In this document: positions 61,808-64,000 of the stretch, piece after piece | Layout of the letters: each line of letters begins with the position of its first letter | Numbering within the stretch: the first letter of the stretch is position 1 | NCBI GenBank assembly: GCA_964006375.1 | Contig: OZ023270.1 | Span: 52,812,120-52,876,119 of the forward strand | DNA length: 64,000 nt | Direction: 5' to 3' | From: Tillus elongatus | Lineage: Eukaryota > Arthropoda > Insecta > Coleoptera > Cleridae | Position numbers and translations under genes: made by a program | The notes under the pieces: generated by a model | What the model was told of the DNA's origin: nothing | The model's input: the letters and a program-made list of their open reading frames with translations, nothing else | The model's database searches: none

Positions 61808-62570
61808 GTAAGTATAATCTTGAACAATTCTAAGTTAATGTTTTGATATAATATAAAACATTTTATTTTATGACTAGGGTTTTAACTTGGGAATGTACGC
61901 TACAGTGTAATTTAGAGTATGTGCTTCAATTCATTTGAAATTTTGTATACACCTACTACTTATTTGGTAAGATAAAGTAAAAACTAATAAAATGTTTGTG
62001 TGGAAAAGTTATGAATTTACTTCTAAGTTACATTCTGTTAAGAGAAAAGTGGGGCTGTGTAGAGAAACTGCTCACATAGAGATATATGAACAAGTTCATG
62101 CATAATATAAGTAAGACCAAGTTATTAAAGTAAATAAAAAACTAAAAGGAAACAGCCACAAAAAGCGTACTTAAAGTGTGAATGATATTCATTACCTGTC
62201 TGAACTGCACAAGAGTGACTACATATACAATTCCTAATAATATAACTTTTTAAGGGAGTGTTAGACAGTTTTTAAACTTTGTAATTATTGATCTTCACTT
62301 TGAAATGGACACTTGCATAATTTTTATTCACCTGTAAACATTTTACTTACTCAGCACCTTTCACTGCACAAGACATTGGTGGTAAATTTTCAACAGCTTT
62401 TTTTTTTCCAACATATGCTGCTTTTAGTTAATTTTCTTAAAGAAAATTTGGTAATTCTGCAGTTGATTCTGGTGAACTGGCAGAGTCGTCGCACACTAGA
62501 ATTTTGTCGGAGTTCTCGCGCTGTTGCCACATCCTTCTAGTAGTAGAAATAAATTAAAAGATCCCTGAAT
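61808..62570 (+). other. ALKBH7 intron 3, first part, no feature recognised
   Basis: AT-rich sequence with no second-half ALKBH7 coding motif. By inference everything from here to the window end is intron 3, including the array, TA run and SINE listed below. Confidence 0.6.
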
Positions 62571-62574
62571 TCAT

Positions 62575-63310
62575 TAAAATAAATACGCACATGGTAAGTG
62601 CGATGTGGTAGCCTATGGTATAATAATGCGTGTTTTAAGTGTTTAACGGTAATGAACAGCAATATAAAATATATATATGCGTAATGGGAGGGAGTATGAT
62701 ATAATTCTGCAAGTAAAACGAAAAAAAAATTAAAATAGACCTATATTGAGGCAGCAAGTGTTTTACGGTAATGAATACGAATATAATAAATACATGTGCG
62801 TTATATACATGTGCGTTACCTATATTGACGCAGGAAGTGTTTTACGGTAATCAATACGCATATAATAAATACATGTGCTTTATGGTAGGGAGTATGATAC
62901 AATACATCTAGTAAAACGGAAACTTTTTAAAAATACCTATATTGAGACAGCAAGTGTGTTACGGTCATGAAAAAAACAAACAAATATATGCACGGAGTAA
63001 GTGTGTTATGGTAGCGTAGAAAATATACCTATATGGACAAGTGTTTTACGGTAATGAATACGAATATAATTAATACATGTGCGTTGTGGTGGGGAGTATG
63101 ATATAAGTATGCAAGTAAAACGGAAAAAATTTAAAATATACCTATATTGACGCAGCAAGTGTTTTACGGTAATGAACACGAATATAATTAATACATGTGC
63201 ATTATGGTATGGAGTATGATATAATGATCAAGTAAAACGGAAAATTTTCAAAATTACCTATATTGAGGCAGCAATTGCATTATGGTAATGAACATTCATA
63301 AAATAATAGC
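62575..63310. repeat. tandem array related to the Helentron-like 3' end
   Basis: About six diverged units contain (g)cagcaagtg.(g)ttacggtaatgaa, followed by ataataaatacatgtgcgtta, gggagtatgatata and agtaaaacgg. Occurrences of the first block are at about 62752, 62829, 62947, 63047, 63152 and 63267. The block resembles the complement of the family's terminal CGCACTTGCTGCG hairpin. Confidence 0.75.
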
Positions 63311-63447
63311 TTATGAAAAGACTTAGGAAACCTTGAAGAAGAAATTCGCTATGAAAGCTGACATGGCTATGACCAGTGCAACCGACTGTAATGTACAAAC
63401 GCTTTATGTTACAATCTAGGCTCTGCCTTTTAAATAATCAGAGGAAT

Positions 63448-63448
63448 G

Positions 63449-63534
<86 letters not shown>
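63448..63534. repeat. (TA)n microsatellite
   Basis: Pure TA run. Confidence 0.95.
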
Positions 63535-63536
<2 letters not shown>

Positions 63537-63712
63537 ACAAGTCATTTTTGACAATAAATACGCCAAATTTTATAAAATTTCGTGGGTGCCTATTGTATTA
63601 GTAAGCGACTTTAAATCGGTTAGGTCAAATTAACTTTCCGAATACATAGTTTTGGCGCGAAATTTACTTTCGATTTCTTTTTCACCATAATATATAGTAT
63701 TCTATGTGAATT

Positions 63713-64000
63713 TAGAACCTCGGTGGTTGAGGGGTAAGAACGTGTGCCTTTGGTCCTAAGGGTGCTGAGTTCGTTCCCAGGGTACTCTCCTTTCACTTTT
63801 TCAGTACAAACTGTAACATTAACATCTACCGAGGTTCTGGCATTGTATTTCAGCAAGTTGAATGTCTGCGTGTTCCGTCCTTTGGAGGGGGCGTAAAGCC
63901 GTCGGTCCCGTGACCATGGGATGTTGGGCACGTTAAAGATCCCTACCTTCTTTACATAAAGGCAGGGGTTCCGCCAAATTTCCAGGATAGTGAGGTAAAA
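63713..64000 (+). repeat. tRNA-derived SINE, runs off the window
   Basis: The tRNA-like head at 63715-63785 has an A-box-like tggttgaggggtaag and a B-box-like gagttcgttccc. A non-tRNA body follows with ccgtcggtcccgtg and tgggcacgttaaagatccct, a block that recurs in many invertebrate short retroposons. A 13-bp inverse pair (agaacctcggtgg near 63714, ctaccgaggttct near 63825) brackets the head. Confidence 0.55.

Noticed and set aside
63715..63785. Functional tRNA gene
   Set aside because: A- and B-box-like blocks are present but the cloverleaf stems do not pair well and a SINE-like body follows.

Overview
The window looks like a transposon-saturated stretch of an AT-rich insect genome. The element mix points to an insect: BEL/Pao, RNase H-bearing non-LTR elements, IS630/mariner-type, pogo/Tigger, hAT, P/THAP and rolling-circle Helentron-like elements. 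So do the short (63-71 bp) GT-AG introns in the host genes and a CCTAA-type element tail that matches the insect telomere unit. I cannot fix the order; a large beetle-type genome is only a guess.

Two conserved host genes stand out. (1) On the minus strand, an ERp29/Windbeutel homologue (245 codons, signal peptide, CxxC near the mature N-terminus, C-terminal KDEL) is split into exons at 45474-45708, 45095-45402 and 24796-24990. Intron 1 is 71 bp and intron 2 is 20,104 bp. Nearly all the transposons between 25 and 45 kb therefore sit inside one intron. (2) On the plus strand, the first three exons of an ALKBH7 homologue (mitochondrial AlkB-family dioxygenase) lie at 61236-61807. The last exon(s) must lie beyond the window.

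Layout: 1-3.8 kb, 3' part of a BEL/Pao retrotransposon with an uninterrupted pol frame and a probable 3' LTR. 4.4-5.0 kb, Helentron-like fragment. 5.0-12.0 kb, a nearly perfect 3.4-kb-arm palindrome centred on a TA run; both arms carry the same deleted non-LTR copies. 12-20.8 kb, more non-LTR remnants and an IS630/mariner remnant. 21.5 kb, a 293-bp CA run. 22-23.7 kb, an inverted-repeat element around a Helentron-like fragment. 24.8-45.7 kb, ERp29 with its intron holding inverted IS630/mariner remnants, a complete Tigger-like element (one stop codon), Helentron-like copies, a tandem 0.7-kb duplication, pogo and non-LTR remnants, a hAT element with an 8-bp target duplication, and a fold-back element. 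46-56 kb, tandem repeats, a 5S-rRNA-derived fragment, further Helentron-like copies and a P/THAP transposase pseudogene. 57-61 kb, two non-autonomous hAT elements with perfect 8-bp target duplications. 61-64 kb, ALKBH7, a tandem array and a tRNA-derived SINE.

The most distinctive structure is a repeat family present as five copies with both ends plus several fragments. It has a 5' hairpin beginning AGTGAATTTTC, often an internal (TA)n, the inverted copy GAAAATTCACT close to the 3' end, then a terminal hairpin ACGCA-CTTGC-TGCGT, and it inserts in T runs without a clear target duplication. This is the architecture described for Helentron/Helitron2-type non-autonomous elements. I saw no CRISPR array, bacterial operon or clearly novel protein system.
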